Positions 1-10,841 of a stretch of DNA of 64,000 nucleotides are shown one piece after another. Origin of the DNA: Hordeum vulgare subsp. vulgare. Taxonomy: Eukaryota > Streptophyta > Magnoliopsida > Poales > Poaceae. Below the pieces are notes generated by a model. It was not told the origin of the DNA. It worked only from the letters and a program-made list of their open reading frames with translations, and did no database searches. Location: contig NC_058524.1 of assembly GCF_904849725.1 (NCBI RefSeq), positions 512,972,263-513,036,262 on the forward strand, written 5' to 3'. Made by a program: the position numbers and the translations under genes. Position 1 is the first letter of the stretch, and the number at the start of each line of letters is the position of its first letter.

Positions 1-482
1 TCGAATCCCTCACCGCGCCGCCGCCTGCCGACGTCCCGCGCCGCCTGCCCTGTGCCGCTGCCCCGCGTCGCCCCTCCTCCCTGCCCCGCGCCGCCGCCGG
101 CCCTGCGTCGCTGCCCCGCGTCGCCCCTCCTCCCTGCCCCGCGCCGCCGCCTGCCCTGCGCCGCTGCCCCGCGTCGCCCCTCCTCCCTGCCCCGCGCCGC
201 CGCCTGCCGACGTCCCGCGCCGCCTGCCCTGCGCCGCTGCCCCGCGTCGCCCCTCCTCCCTGCCCCGCGCCGCCCCTCCTCCCTGCGCCGCCCCTCCTCC
301 GTGCGCCGCCCACTCCCTGGCGCCTGCCCTCCCGGCGCCTGCCCCACCCTGCACCCCCCTCCTACACCGCCTCTCCTGCGCCGCCCCTCCTCCCTGCGGC
401 ACCCCTCCTCCCTGCGTCGCCCCTCGTCCCTGCGCCTCCTCCCTGTGCCGCCCCTCCTCCCTGCACCGCCCTTCCTCCCTAG
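1..482. repeat. GC-rich degenerate tandem repeat inside CACTA
   Basis: About 480 bases built from variants of CCCCTCCTCCCTG and GCCCCGCGCCGCC, arranged in irregular units of roughly 50 to 75 bases. The repeat starts before the window. Both strands are open over long stretches only because the composition lacks stop codons, so the predicted Pro/Ala/Arg-rich and Gly/Arg-rich proteins are not credible genes. GC-rich subterminal arrays are common in grass CACTA elements. Confidence 0.8.
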
Positions 483-942
483 GTAAATTTATTTTTGTTA
501 TTTTTGTTTTTTTCTCTTTTGTCATTTTTAGGTTCATGGTAATGAGTTTGTGGTAATTAGTTTGTTAGGTTATACTATATATGCTAATTGTTTATGGTAA
601 AATTAATGACACGAGGATGATAACATTAGTTGTCAAGCATGATGTGTTTTTTTGGTTTTGTTTCTATTTAATGGTATTTGTTGTTTGAAAACGCCGATGT
701 GTTCTGTGTCACACATTGTGACAGTTATTATCTACAAAAAATATTTTTTTCTCATAGTACCTCTTCATCGGAATGGCTAAAAAACAATATATTTTTTTGA
801 CTCGGGAGTACTAATGATGTGTTTCAAGAAAAAAGTGGTGTCATTAGAAAAGAAAAAGGTTTAGGGTTGAGCACATTATTCTATCTTCGAAGATCAACCC
901 GGTACCCTCCCAAAAAAAAAAGATCGACCCGGTCCAGCTGAT
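483..942. other. AT-rich spacer inside CACTA, no gene seen
   Basis: An AT-rich stretch between the GC-rich repeat and the C-rich array. I see no open frame, RNA gene or clear regulatory motif in it. It is probably subterminal non-coding sequence of the CACTA element. Confidence 0.6.
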
Positions 943-1129
943 TCATGAGTACAGTGACGTGGGAAGCACTATGTTGTGGTGTGTGTGCTTCCACCGGACA
1001 AAACAATGAAATTTTGAAACATGGACGCGACGCCGGACCAGGCGTTGACGGCGGAGGCGGCGGCCGTGCTCTCCCCGAGCGGGCAGGTCAGGTAGCTGAT
1101 GAAGTTGGAGGAGATGCCGTAGTACGCGA

Positions 1130-1712
1130 ACCCCCGACCCCCCGACCCCCGACGCCACTGACCCCTGACCCCCGACGCCACTCACCCTCGACCCCCTACC
1201 ACGACCGTGACGCCACTGACCCCCAACTCCGTAGCCCGGACACCTCTTTGGCCTCTTGTTGACTGAAAAGACCCCAACCCCCGACGCTAGTGACCCTCAA
1301 CCCCCGACGACACTGAGCCACATAGTTATGAGTTAGGTCACATAGTTATGTTAATTATAAAAACATCAAATTTGTGTTGATCGTGTGAATTTCAATGTGC
1401 AGTTGTTCGACGACCTCCGACAACACTCACCCTCGACCCCCGACCCCCGACCCCGACCCCCGACGCCACTGACCCCCGATCCCCGACGCCCGACGCCACT
1501 GACCCTCGACCCCCGACCCCCAACCCCCGACAACACTCACCCTTGACCCCCGACCCCTACCCCGACCCCCGACGCCACTGACCCCCGACCCCCGACGCCC
1601 GACGCCACTGACCCTCGACCCCCGACCCCCGACCCCCGACAACACTCACCCTCGACCCCCGACCCCCTACCCCGACCCCCGACGCCACTGACCCCCAACC
1701 CCCGAGCCCCGA
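1130..1712. repeat. C-rich tandem array (CCCCCGACGCCACTGA-type units)
   Basis: Two blocks (about 1130-1250 and 1425-1712) of short units based on GACCCCCGACGCCACTGAC, many copies with single-base changes. Gly/Arg/Val-rich minus-strand ORFs across the array arise from the repeat itself. The array lies upstream of the transposase and is part of the CACTA non-coding half. Confidence 0.8.
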
Positions 1713-1890
1713 CACCTCTTCGGCCTCTTGTTGACCGAAAAGACCGCAATTCCCGACGCTAGTGACCTTCGACCCCTGATGACACTGACCCACATAGTTA
1801 TGAGTTAGGTCATATAGTTATGTTAATTATAAAAACATCATATTTGTGTTGATCGGGTGAATTTCAATGTGCAGTTGTTCGACGACCTCC
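1250..1890 (+). repeat. 472-bp direct duplication inside CACTA
   Basis: The stretch around 1262-1410 returns at about 1734-1882 with few changes. For example CATAGTTATGAGTTAGGTCA starts at 1321 and its counterpart starts at 1793, an offset of 472 bases. Both copies run from the GAAAAGACC motif to GCAGTTGTTCGACGACCTCC, and the C-rich array lies between them. This is a tandem segmental duplication in the upstream region of the element. Confidence 0.8.
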
Positions 1891-2137
1891 ACGTGCGTTG
1901 GACGAGCTCCGCCCTTGCGTTGTTGGTGAGCACAAATGACTTCTCCTCCTACCCCCTTAATTTGCTCTGTCCCGGTCTTCGTGCCGATGAAACTTGCTAG
2001 CTATAGGTTTCTTCAATCAAGAGTATGCGTGACCAGTATGCGTCTCCCATTCGAAAGGGCGACATCTATAAATATGCATTTCTTTGCATATTTATAACCG
2101 CCATTCTTTTGAATTGTCCAACATTATCCATCGACAG

Positions 2138-2354
2138 CCCGAGTATGTGTAGATTGGGTTTGTTTTCCCGTATGCTGTGCTCCGGATCCGATGCGGAATT
2201 TCGTCAGTGCATCCCCTGTTGTTCTCCGGGTACACATCCTCTCTGCTTATTGCCGAGACGTGTATCAGGAGAACAGCGGGGAGGTGCTGTCGAAATTCTG
2301 CGTCGCATCTGGAGCAGAGCATGGGAAAATGAACCCAGTCTACACATACTCGGG
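2138..2354. repeat. Imperfect palindrome (about 108-bp arms) upstream of transposase
   Basis: The left arm starts CCCGAGTATGTGTAGATTGG at 2138. The reverse complement of the right arm, ending at 2354, starts CCCGAGTATGTGTAGACTGG. The match continues across both arms to a centre near 2246, with roughly 80 percent identity by eye. Transcribed from either strand it would fold into one long hairpin. The short ORFs here on both strands are by-products of the symmetry. It lies about 140 bases upstream of the first transposase ATG. Confidence 0.85.
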
Positions 2355-2490
2355 TGGGATTAGGACCTATCTTTACCTATTAGCGTGTAGGTTGCATGGA
2401 CGTAATAAAACTGACAAACTTGATTAGCGTATGAATATAGATGATGAATTATATATTTATTTCTTGTGCCCCCATAGGTAGCTAGGCAAC

Positions 2491-5400
2491 ATGAGTGATC
2501 GTGCTTGGATGCACACTGGTCACCCTAGTCAGAAAGACATGACCCATGAATGGTTAACAAAAACCAGGGGGTTTGTGAGAGCCGCATTTGCAAATGGCCA
2601 GCATAAAACATGGTGCCCCTGTCCCAACTGCGACAATTGGAAAAAGCAGACAGAGTTTGAAATGGGTAAACACCTGCAGAAGTGGGGTTTTACGCCTAAT
2701 TATACGGTGTGGACTTTTCATGGTGACTCTGACCAACGTGCCAGAGCTGAGGTGATTCGTCGTCTCACCGACGAGCATGGTACCGGGATTGAAGACATGG
2801 TGCAAGACTTTGATGATGCTCGTGATTCGGACGATGAGATGGAGTAATCTGCAAAGGCCTTCTATGAAATGCTGGAGTCTTCAAAACGTCCTCTCCACGA
2901 GCAGAGTGAGCTTTGTCAGCTGGATGCCATCGTGCAAGTAATGGCTCTGAAGGCTCAATTCAACCTAGGCAGAGAATGCTACGACGCGATGATGACGATA
3001 TTTGGACGCTTTCTACCCAAAGGCCATGTACTGCCTGCAAACCTGTACCAGTCAGAGAAAATCCTCCGTGTACTTAAGATGACCTATGAGAAGATACAAG
3101 CCTGTGAGAATGGATGTGCCTTATTTAGGCTTGAGTATGCGGCCTTGAACTATTGCCCCATTTGCAACTCTTCCAGGTATATTGTGGTAGACAACGGCAT
3201 GGGTGAGAAGAATCAGACCAAAATCCCCATTAGTGTTCTTCGATATCTGCCAATCATACCAAGACTTCAACGTCTTTTCATGGTCGAAGAGACGGCCAGA
3301 CAGATGACATGGCACAAATTGGGAAAAAGAACCGAACTAGATGCGGATGGGAACAAGATGCTGGTACACACTTCAGATGGTTTTGCGTGGAGGCACTTCG
3401 ATGCATTACATAAGGATAAATCGGAAGATCCAAGGCAACCTAGAGTTGCCATCAGTACGGATGTGTTCAATGTGTATGGTATGACGGCAGCACAATACAG
3501 TTGTTGGCCTGTATTTGTCATTCTACTAAATTTGCCACCCGGAGAGATTATGAAAAGAAAGAACATTTTCCTGACGTTGATAATTCCAGGGCCCAACTAT
3601 CCTGGGAAGAATATGAATGTGTACATGCAGCCGCTTAAGGATGAGTTGCAAGAAGCCTGGGATAATGGGATCAAGACCTACGACGCGGCTACCAAAACAA
3701 ATTTCAAAATGCATGTGTGGTACATGTACTCGACGCATGATTATCCGACGTTTGCGCTATTCGCTGGCTGGTGTGTGCATGGAAGGTTCCCGTGCACCAC
3801 ATGCAAGGCAGCTCTTCAGTTCCGTTGGCTGCAGGCTGGTCGCAAGTATTCTTGCTTCGACATGCATAGACAATTCCTGGATCCTGACCATAAGTTCAGA
3901 AAAGACAAGAAGAATTTCATCAAAGGTAGAGTTGTCAAAAACACTGCACCAGCTGCGTTGACAGGCCAACAGACCCTTGATCAGTTAAACGCTCTCGAGC
4001 CTGATCCTTTGCGTCCAGGATACTTCAAAGGGTATAATACGGAACACGCCTGGACTCACAAGTCATGCTTATGGGATCTCCCTTACTTCAAAGACCTCCT
4101 TTGCCCACACAACATTGACGTGATGCACACTCAAAAGAATATTGCGGAGGCCATTTTTGGTACATTGTTCGTCATAGAGGGGAAGTCAAAATATAATCCT
4201 AAGGCTAGATTCGATCTGGAGGCTCTATGTGATAGACCGTTGCAAAACTTGCGACAACGGAAAGGAAAGCAAAGCATGGCGAAGCCAAAGGCATGGTTCA
4301 ATCTTGAAAGGCCAGCTATGAGGGAAATGCTATTGTGGGTGAAAATGCGGTTGATGTTCCCCGATGGGTATGCTGCGAATCTAAAGAGGGGAGCGAGTCT
4401 TGAGAAATTGAAAATATTTGGGCTCAAGAGTCATGATTGGCACATATGGATTGAGCGGGTAATGCCGGTGATGTTGTGTGGCTTTATCCCTGAGGATGAA
4501 TGGCTAGTACTGGCAGAGCTGAGCTATTTCTTCTGCTCTCTTTGTGCGAAAGAACTATCGCCTGGCGTGCTAGATGAAATGGAAGAGTTGGCGCCGGAGT
4601 TGGTCTACAAATTAGAAAAGATCTTTCCACCGGGCTTCTTTAATCCAATGCAACATTTGATTTTGCATCTCCCGACCGAGGCAAGAATGGGGGGCCCGTT
4701 CAAAATCGATGGTGCTACTCAACTGAGAGGATGCAGAAGACACTTCGAGCTAAGTGTAAAAATAAACGTAGAATTGAAGCATCGATGGCCGAGGCATTCA
4801 TTACTGAGGAGGCGGCAAACTTCGTGACAGCACACTACGAAGCCAAAAATCATCATTTGCATAACCCGAAGCCTCGGTACAATGATGGCGATCGAGAAAA
4901 AGTTCGATCCAACCTCAGCCTATTCAAAGGTAAGCTCGCACCATCCGGTGCTTCGAAAGGGAAATCGTTGGATGTCGAAGAATGGCGGACCATTTCATTG
5001 TATATCTTCACCAACCTAACAGAAGTGCAGCCGTACATCGAGTAAGTTCTCGGTAATTTATTGTTCCGCAACTTCTAATTGCTTCGAGCTACTCTTATTC
5101 CCGAATATTTGATATAGTCGATACGTCGCCGAATTCTCGGATGGAGCGGTTATCAAAAAAGATTCCGTCGAAGAGTATGAGCTTCTCGCAAAGCATGGAG
5201 GCGACTATCCTGGTTTCATCTCTTGGTTCAAACAAAGGGTAATTAATTACCATTAAGGGCCCATTTGATTTATTGGTCTAATTTGCGGCTAATGCATCCA
5301 TTCTTTCGTATTAAACTTGTAGGCTGATGCAGAGTCTATGGACGCCGAGTTGAGACATGTCGCTAATGGTTTTGACTATAAGGTCCGTTCATTTGACAAA

Positions 5401-6153
5401 TACAACATCAACGGGTATCACTTTCGTACCTTTGGCAAAGAGCTATCTATGCCCGACCTAAAGACTACAAATTGTTCTGTCTCTGCTATCGGCGAAGGAG
5501 ACACCGAGTATTATGGAAGGGTTGAAGCAATTTATGAACTTCTATTCTATGGTGAAAACCCACCGACTGTCGTAGTCTTCAAATGTTATTGGTTTGAGCC
5601 GAGGGAGACTAGAAGGACTCATGAACATATAGGACTAGTCGAAATCAACCAAAACACCCACTTAGATGTTCCCGATGTCTATATTACGGCTCAACAGGCG
5701 ACACAAGTTTTCTATCTACCGTGGGCCTGCCAAACTGATCCAAATCTCAAAGGTTGGGATGTCGTTTATGAAGTGCCACCACATTTTAGACCACCTACCC
5801 TCAATGAAGAGGATTACGAACCTCACATTAACCCAGACACATATGAAGGAGAATTCTTCCAAGAAACACGTATGTCCAAGAAACGTTTCAAGAACCGCTC
5901 TACTTCACCCCAGAACATTGAAGTAGACAGCGACAGTGAATCCGTCTTAACCCCTGAGCCCGAACAGAAAGAGCTGGAAGAAGAAGAGGTTACTGCTGCG
6001 GATGACCTGTCACTTCTTGATCGATTACATAATGGTGGCCTTCCACATGTTCTTCTAGATAGTGATGATGATGATGCATTTATTGATGATAGTGATGATC
6101 ATGATGCATTTATTGACCCCGAAGCATATATAGACGAGGACGATTGTTATTAG
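2491..6153 (+). pseudogene. CACTA TNP2-type transposase gene, decayed
   Basis: Encodes the transposase that cuts and moves CACTA elements. The first block (2491-2847) is the transposase-associated domain with a Cys/His cluster (CPCPNC). The second (2869 onward) is the TNP2 catalytic region, with the aspartate motif STD near residue 196, a Cys pair CTTC near 311 and NIDVMH near 416. Then follow a DUF4218-like part (4731-5041) and, in the last exon (5323-6153), a DUF4216-like part (YYGRVEAIYEL) with an acidic tail. Two introns with GT-AG ends are seen at 5042-5117 and 5239-5322. Damage: an in-frame TAA at 2845-2847 separates the first two blocks, and a one-base deletion near 4697-4700 shifts the frame. 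The ATG at 2491 follows an AG splice-like site and gives the expected N-terminus. Confidence 0.9.
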
Positions 6154-6276
6154 TTCATGTCAGGTATTCAACTATTATACTATATATAAATTTTGAGTTC
6201 ATGTTAGGTATTCAATTTTTATTAGTCATGTTGGTATTTATGTTGTACTAATTTCATTTACTCTTTGTCATGACTT

Positions 6277-6342
6277 CCGCTCCTTCTCCTTCTCCTTCTT
6301 CTTCTCCTTCTTCTCCTTCTTCTTCTCCTTCTTCTCCTCCTT
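6277..6342. repeat. CTTCTC polypyrimidine microsatellite near CACTA end
   Basis: About 65 bases of CTT and CTC units directly inside the right end of the CACTA element. The lysine/glutamate-rich minus-strand ORF over it is a composition artefact. Confidence 0.85.
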
Positions 6343-6387
6343 TGCTGTCCGTGGTTGCCCCCTTTGCCGTCCGCCTTGGCAGACGGC

Positions 6388-6409
6388 AAATTTCTGAATT
6401 TCAGTAGTG
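6388..6409 (-). repeat. CACTA terminal inverted repeat (right end)
   Basis: Read on the minus strand the element begins CACTACTGAAATTCAGAAAT. The outer bases match the CACTA consensus start. The inner part is itself a short palindrome (CTGAA-A-TTCAG). The partner repeat is outside the window. Confidence 0.85.
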
Positions 6410-7197
6410 TATCCACTATGTTCTAAGATTGATGTTGCTACTACTTTGCCATGCTTAATGCTTGTCACTAGGGCCCGAGTGCCATGATTTCAAATATGAA
6501 CCTATTATGTTTTCATCAATATTTGTGTGTTCTTGATCCTATCTTGCAAGTTGTAGTCACCTACTATGTGTTATGACCCGGCAACCCCGGAGTGACAATA
6601 GCCGGAACCACTCCCGGAGATGACCATAGTATGAGGATCCCATGTATTCACTATGTGCTAATGCTTTGTTCCGGTTCTCTATTAAAAGGAGACCTTAATA
6701 TCCCTTAGTTTCCATTTGGACCCCGCTTCCACGGGAGGGTAGGAAAAAAGATGTCATGCAAGTTCTTTTCCATAAGCACGTATGACTAAATACGGAATAC
6801 ATGCCTACATTACCTTGACGAACTAGAGTTAGTTACATATCACCCTATGTTATAACTGTTACATGATGAATGCCATCCGACATAATTATCCATCACCGAT
6901 CCAATGCCTACGAGCTTTTCCTATACTGGTCCTTGCTAAGTTACTTTACCGCTACTGTTGTCACACTTGCTATACAAATTACTACTGCTACTGTTACCGC
7001 TGCTACCATTACTATCATACTACTTTGCTACTAAAACTTTGCTGCAGATACTAAGTCTTTCAGGTGTGGTTGTATTAACAACTCAACTGCTAATACTCGA
7101 GAGTATTCTTTGGCTCCCCTTGTGTCGAATCAATAAATTTGGGTTGAATACTCTACCCTCAAAAATTGTTGCGATCCCCTATACTTGTGGGTTATCA
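6410..7197 (+). repeat. 5' LTR remnant of Athila-like element
   Basis: The sequence from TATCCACTATGTTC to the end GTGGGTTATCA is repeated at 14497-14748 plus 33028-33563. The LTR ends in CA at 7197. Its first part is missing because the CACTA element interrupts it and the rest lies left of the window. ORFs called here (6863-7245) are Thr/Tyr/Leu-rich products of a CTA-rich stretch and occur in the other LTR copy too. Confidence 0.9.
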
Positions 7198-7208
7198 AGA
7201 CCTTTTTC

Positions 7209-7226
7209 TGGCGCCATTGCCGAGGA
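7209..7226 (+). other. Primer-binding site, tRNA-Asp type
   Basis: TGGCGCCATTGCCGAGGA lies 11 bases after the LTR end. It matches the complement of the plant tRNA-Asp 3' end (TGGCGCCGTTGCCGGGGA, from recall) with two mismatches. Both differences are G to A changes, consistent with decay of an old copy. Confidence 0.8.
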
Positions 7227-7263
7227 GCATAGTTCTATTCTCTGAGTCACTTGGGATTTATAT

Positions 7264-10004
7264 ATGTTGATAACTATGAGGAATCCGAGAGATCCAAAAA
7301 CTAAAGTCTTGCCCTCAACTACGAGGACAGGTAAGGAACTGCCATCTAGCTCTGCAATTGATTCACCTTCTGTTATGAGTAAATTTGCGACACCACCACC
7401 TACTAGTAATTCTGAAATGTCGCATGTGCTTGATGATGCTACTTCTGCTATCCATGATGCTTTGGTTGATAATGATATGCCACTGGGTGAATTTCTTGAT
7501 GCACAAATTGCTAGAGTTACTGCTGAATCTGATGATACTTCTGAAACTAATGAAATTACTGAAGTTGAACCTGCTATGACACCTGTTAGACCTAGCTCTC
7601 CTATATATGAATTGCCTAATATACCTAAGGGTTATGTTATGGAGGGAGAGGTAGCTGAAGACTTTCTTGCTTGTAAGGATAGCTATGATCTTGAGAATTT
7701 ATTACGCAAGTGGAAAGAAAAATCTCTGAATGCTAGAATGAAATATGATCCTAAGTTTGCTACTTCACCCATCTTTGTTACTGATAAGGATTATGAATTC
7801 TCTGTCGATCCTGAGTTAATCACTTTTGTTGAATCTGTTCCTTTCCATGGTTATGAATCTGAAACTGTTGTAGCACATCTTACTAAACTGAATGATATAG
7901 CCACCCTATTCACTAATGAGGAAAAAAAATTCGCTATTATTATATCCTTAAGTTGTTTCCTTTCTCACTAAAGGGTGATGCTAAAACTTGGTTTACTTCT
8001 CTTGCTCCTGGTTGTGTGCGTAGTCCCCAGGATATGATATACTACTTCTCTGAGAAATATTTTCCTGCCCATAAGAAACAAGCTGCCTTGCAGGATATAT
8101 ATAACTTTGTGCAAATTGAAGAAGAGAATCTCCCACAAGCTTGCGGGAGGCTTGTCTAGTTACTTAATGCTTTGCCTGATCACCCTCTTAAGAAAAATGA
8201 AATACTTGATATCTTTTACAATGGACTAACCGATGCTTCTAGGGACCACCTAGATAGTAGTGCTGGTTGTGTTTTCAGGGAACGAACTATGGAACAAGCT
8301 GAAATCCTATTGAATAATATCTTGAGCAATGATAATGCTTGGACTATTCCCAAACCACCTCCGCATCCAACTCCGAAGAAAAGAGGTATTGTATTCCTGA
8401 GTCCTGAAGATATGCAAGAAGCCAAGAAATCTATGCAAGAGAAAGGTATTAAATCTGAAGATGTTAAGAAGCTACCACCTATTGAAGAAATACATGGTCT
8501 TGATAACCCGACACAGGTAGTAGAGGTAAATTCTCTTCGTAGATTCAATGAGAGTGATATTCCTTATGATAAACCTGCTAGCTTATGCTTAGATGAATTT
8601 TATAACTTTGTTGCCAAACAACAAAGTTTTAATGATTATGTTAGCAGACAACTGAAACAAAATGCTCGTATGATTAATCATATAAGTGCTTGTGTGGATA
8701 GAAATGTTAATGATCTTAAGCTTATTGGTAATCATGCTTCTATGGTCACTACTCAAGTAGAACAAGTACTTAAGCCTCAAAATGACTTGCTTAATGAATT
8801 GAATGATAATTCTGTTAGAGTTGTTACTAGAGGTGGTAGAATGACTCAGGAACCTTTGTATCCTGAGGGCCATCCTAAGAGAATTGGACAAGATTATCAA
8901 GGAGTTAATACCGATGCACCTAGTCGTCGTGGTAATAGGAAGAAAACGAAAGATGATAGGAACTTGCATGCTAGTAAACCTGTTGCTGTTACACTTGAGA
9001 ATCTGAATGATGTTTCTATTTCTGATGCTTAATCACAATCTTGTGATGAACATGAGCCTAGTGATAATATTGATAATGGTGTTCATGTTGATGCTCAACC
9101 TAGTAATGATAATGATGTGGAGATTGAACCTGCTGTTGATCTTGATAACCCACAACCAAAGAACAAGAGATATGATAAGAATGATTTTATTGCTAGGAAG
9201 CATGGTAAAGAAAGAGAACCATGGGTTCAGAAATCCATGCCCTTTCCTCCCAAACCATCCAAGAAAAAGGATGATGAGAATTTTGAGCGCTTTGTTGAAA
9301 TGATTAGACCTATCTTTTTGCAAATGCGTTTGAATGATATGCTTAAAATGTCTCCTTATGCTAAGTACATGAAAGATATTGTGACTAATAAAAGAAAGAT
9401 ACCTGATGTTGAGATTTCCACCATGCTTGCTAATTACACTTTTAAGGGTGGCACTCCTAAGAAAGTAGGTGATCCTGGAGTGCCCACTATACCTTGCTCC
9501 ATTAAAGGAAATTATGTTAGAACTGCTTTATGTGATCTTGGAGCCGGTGTTAATGTTATGCCTCTCTCTTTATATCGTAGACTTGAATTGGATAAGTTGA
9601 CACCTACTGAAATTTCTTTGCAAATGGTTGAAAAGTCAACTGCTTTACATATCGGCATTTGCGAGGATGTGCATGTTGTGGTTGCGAACATTACTATCTT
9701 AACGGACTTTGTTATTCTTGATATTCCCGAGGATGATGCCATGGCGGTCATCCTTGGAAGACCCTTTTTAAACACTGTAGGGGCTGTTATTGATTGCAAC
9801 AAGGGAAATGGCACTTTCCATATTAATGGTAATGAGCACATGATGCACTTTCCGAAGAAACAATATCGAGTTCATTGCATTAATGCTATTGAAAAATCTT
9901 CATCAATTTTTATTGGAAGCTTTGAATTCCCTATACCTACTGTCAAGATGAAATATCATATACTTGTTATTGGGGATATGCACACCCCTATTGAGGTAAC
10001 CTAG
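7264..10004 (+). pseudogene. gag-protease ORF of Athila-like element, broken
   Basis: Encodes the capsid protein and aspartic protease. A retrotransposon gag domain spans about 7850-8300 (GDAKTWFTSLAPG, DIFYNGLTDASRDH). The protease lies in the last part, with DLGAGVNVMPLSLY near 9535 and VILGRPFLNTVGA near 9750, the usual Athila variant with Leu in place of Thr in the active triad. The reading frame changes between about 7925 and 7965, after a run of eight A. Two nonsense changes follow, TAG at 8157-8159 and TAA at 9030-9032, both explained by C to T transitions. Otherwise the frame is open to 10004. No zinc knuckle is evident. The ATG at 7264 is the first after the primer site. Confidence 0.85.
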
Positions 10005-10841
10005 TGATTATTCAAAAATTCTCCGGTTTTATGTGATTCAAAAAAAGTTTGTCAAGGAGACTTGATCAACCTCATTGACGGATTTCTTTTGATGACCATG
10101 AGATGGATGAATCTAGAAGTCACAACCTTCTGTTCCCAACTTTTACTTTCTGTTATTTAGTAGAAAAATAATAAATATAGCATTATTTTCTTGTTTTCTG
10201 CATTATCCGTTCAATGAAAAATGACCTAAAAATAAAAGTTATCCAAATGCCCTGAAATTCAAGTATGATTTTTTCTGGAATATTTAATAATTTTTTAGAT
10301 ACGTAACTAGTCACGGGGATGCACGAGTGGGCCACGAGCCCAGGAGGCGCGCCCACACCCCTAGGCGTGCCTTGCAGGCTCGTGGGTCCCACGTGGCCCC
10401 CTCCACTTATTCCAGCACCCATCTTCTTCGTCTACCTCCAGAAAAAAACATTCCACAGCTCAAACCCGTGTTCTTACTCATTTTGCTACATTTTTCGATC
10501 TCCTTGTGCAAAGCCGCAATCACCAAACTGTTTTGGGGAATTGTTCCTTGGTATGTGACCCCTCCAATTGGTCCAATTAGTTTTTATTCTAGTGCTTTAT
10601 TCATTGCATATTATTGGTGCCTTGGTGACCCTGTTCTTGACCTTTGCATGTTAATTTTAGTTGGTCCCAAGTAGTTTTGATGCATGATATGGCCTCTAGG
10701 CACTTGTAGGAGTAGTTACTATGAGTTTTGATAAGCTTTGTTCACTTTTATTTTGAGTCACTAAAAATTTCAGAGAAAGAAAAAGGAAAAGGTGAGGAGG
10801 TTTCTAAGAGGCTCTTCGAGCTGTGACCTCAAAGAAGATGA
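10005..10841. other. Non-coding stretch between protease and extra ORF
   Basis: In a full Athila element, reverse transcriptase would follow here. The stretch holds no RT motif. It contains a GC-rich piece around 10310-10410 (ACGAGTGGGCCACGAGCCC) that resembles a piece of the LTR at 14110-14180, so part of it may be LTR-derived or a shared short repeat. Overlapping short ORFs at 10183-10674 have no recognisable domain. Confidence 0.6.

Larger units (their letters stand above)
1..6409 (+). mobile_element. CACTA (En/Spm) DNA transposon, right part; left end outside window
   Basis: The right terminus is seen at 6402-6409, where the strand ends CAGTAGTG, so the opposite strand starts CACTACTG, as CACTA elements do. 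The flank after it (TAT, 6410-6412) continues a retrotransposon LTR whose other copy, at 14491-14510, is uninterrupted. This gives the insertion point and a predicted 3-bp target duplication TAT. The left terminus lies before base 1. Inside are a GC-rich tandem repeat, a C-rich array, a large palindrome and a TNP2-type transposase gene on the + strand. The transposase carries a stop and a frameshift, so the copy is probably no longer autonomous. Confidence 0.9.

Noticed and set aside
10..537. Long open frames on both strands in the first 540 bases
   Set aside because: They follow from GC-rich tandem units without stop codons. The predicted proteins are low-complexity, and no start context or domain supports them.
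943..1793. Several Gly/Arg/Val-rich and Pro-rich ORFs in the C-rich array
   Set aside because: They are readings of the tandem unit in different frames.
2025..2427. Overlapping ORFs on both strands in the palindrome
   Set aside because: The mirrored frames come from the inverted repeat. None has a domain, and the transposase starts at 2491.
6863..7245. Leu/Tyr/Cys-rich ORFs, possible membrane peptides, repeated at 33229-33572
   Set aside because: They are readings of a CTA/CTG-rich part of the LTR, repeated because both LTRs are present.
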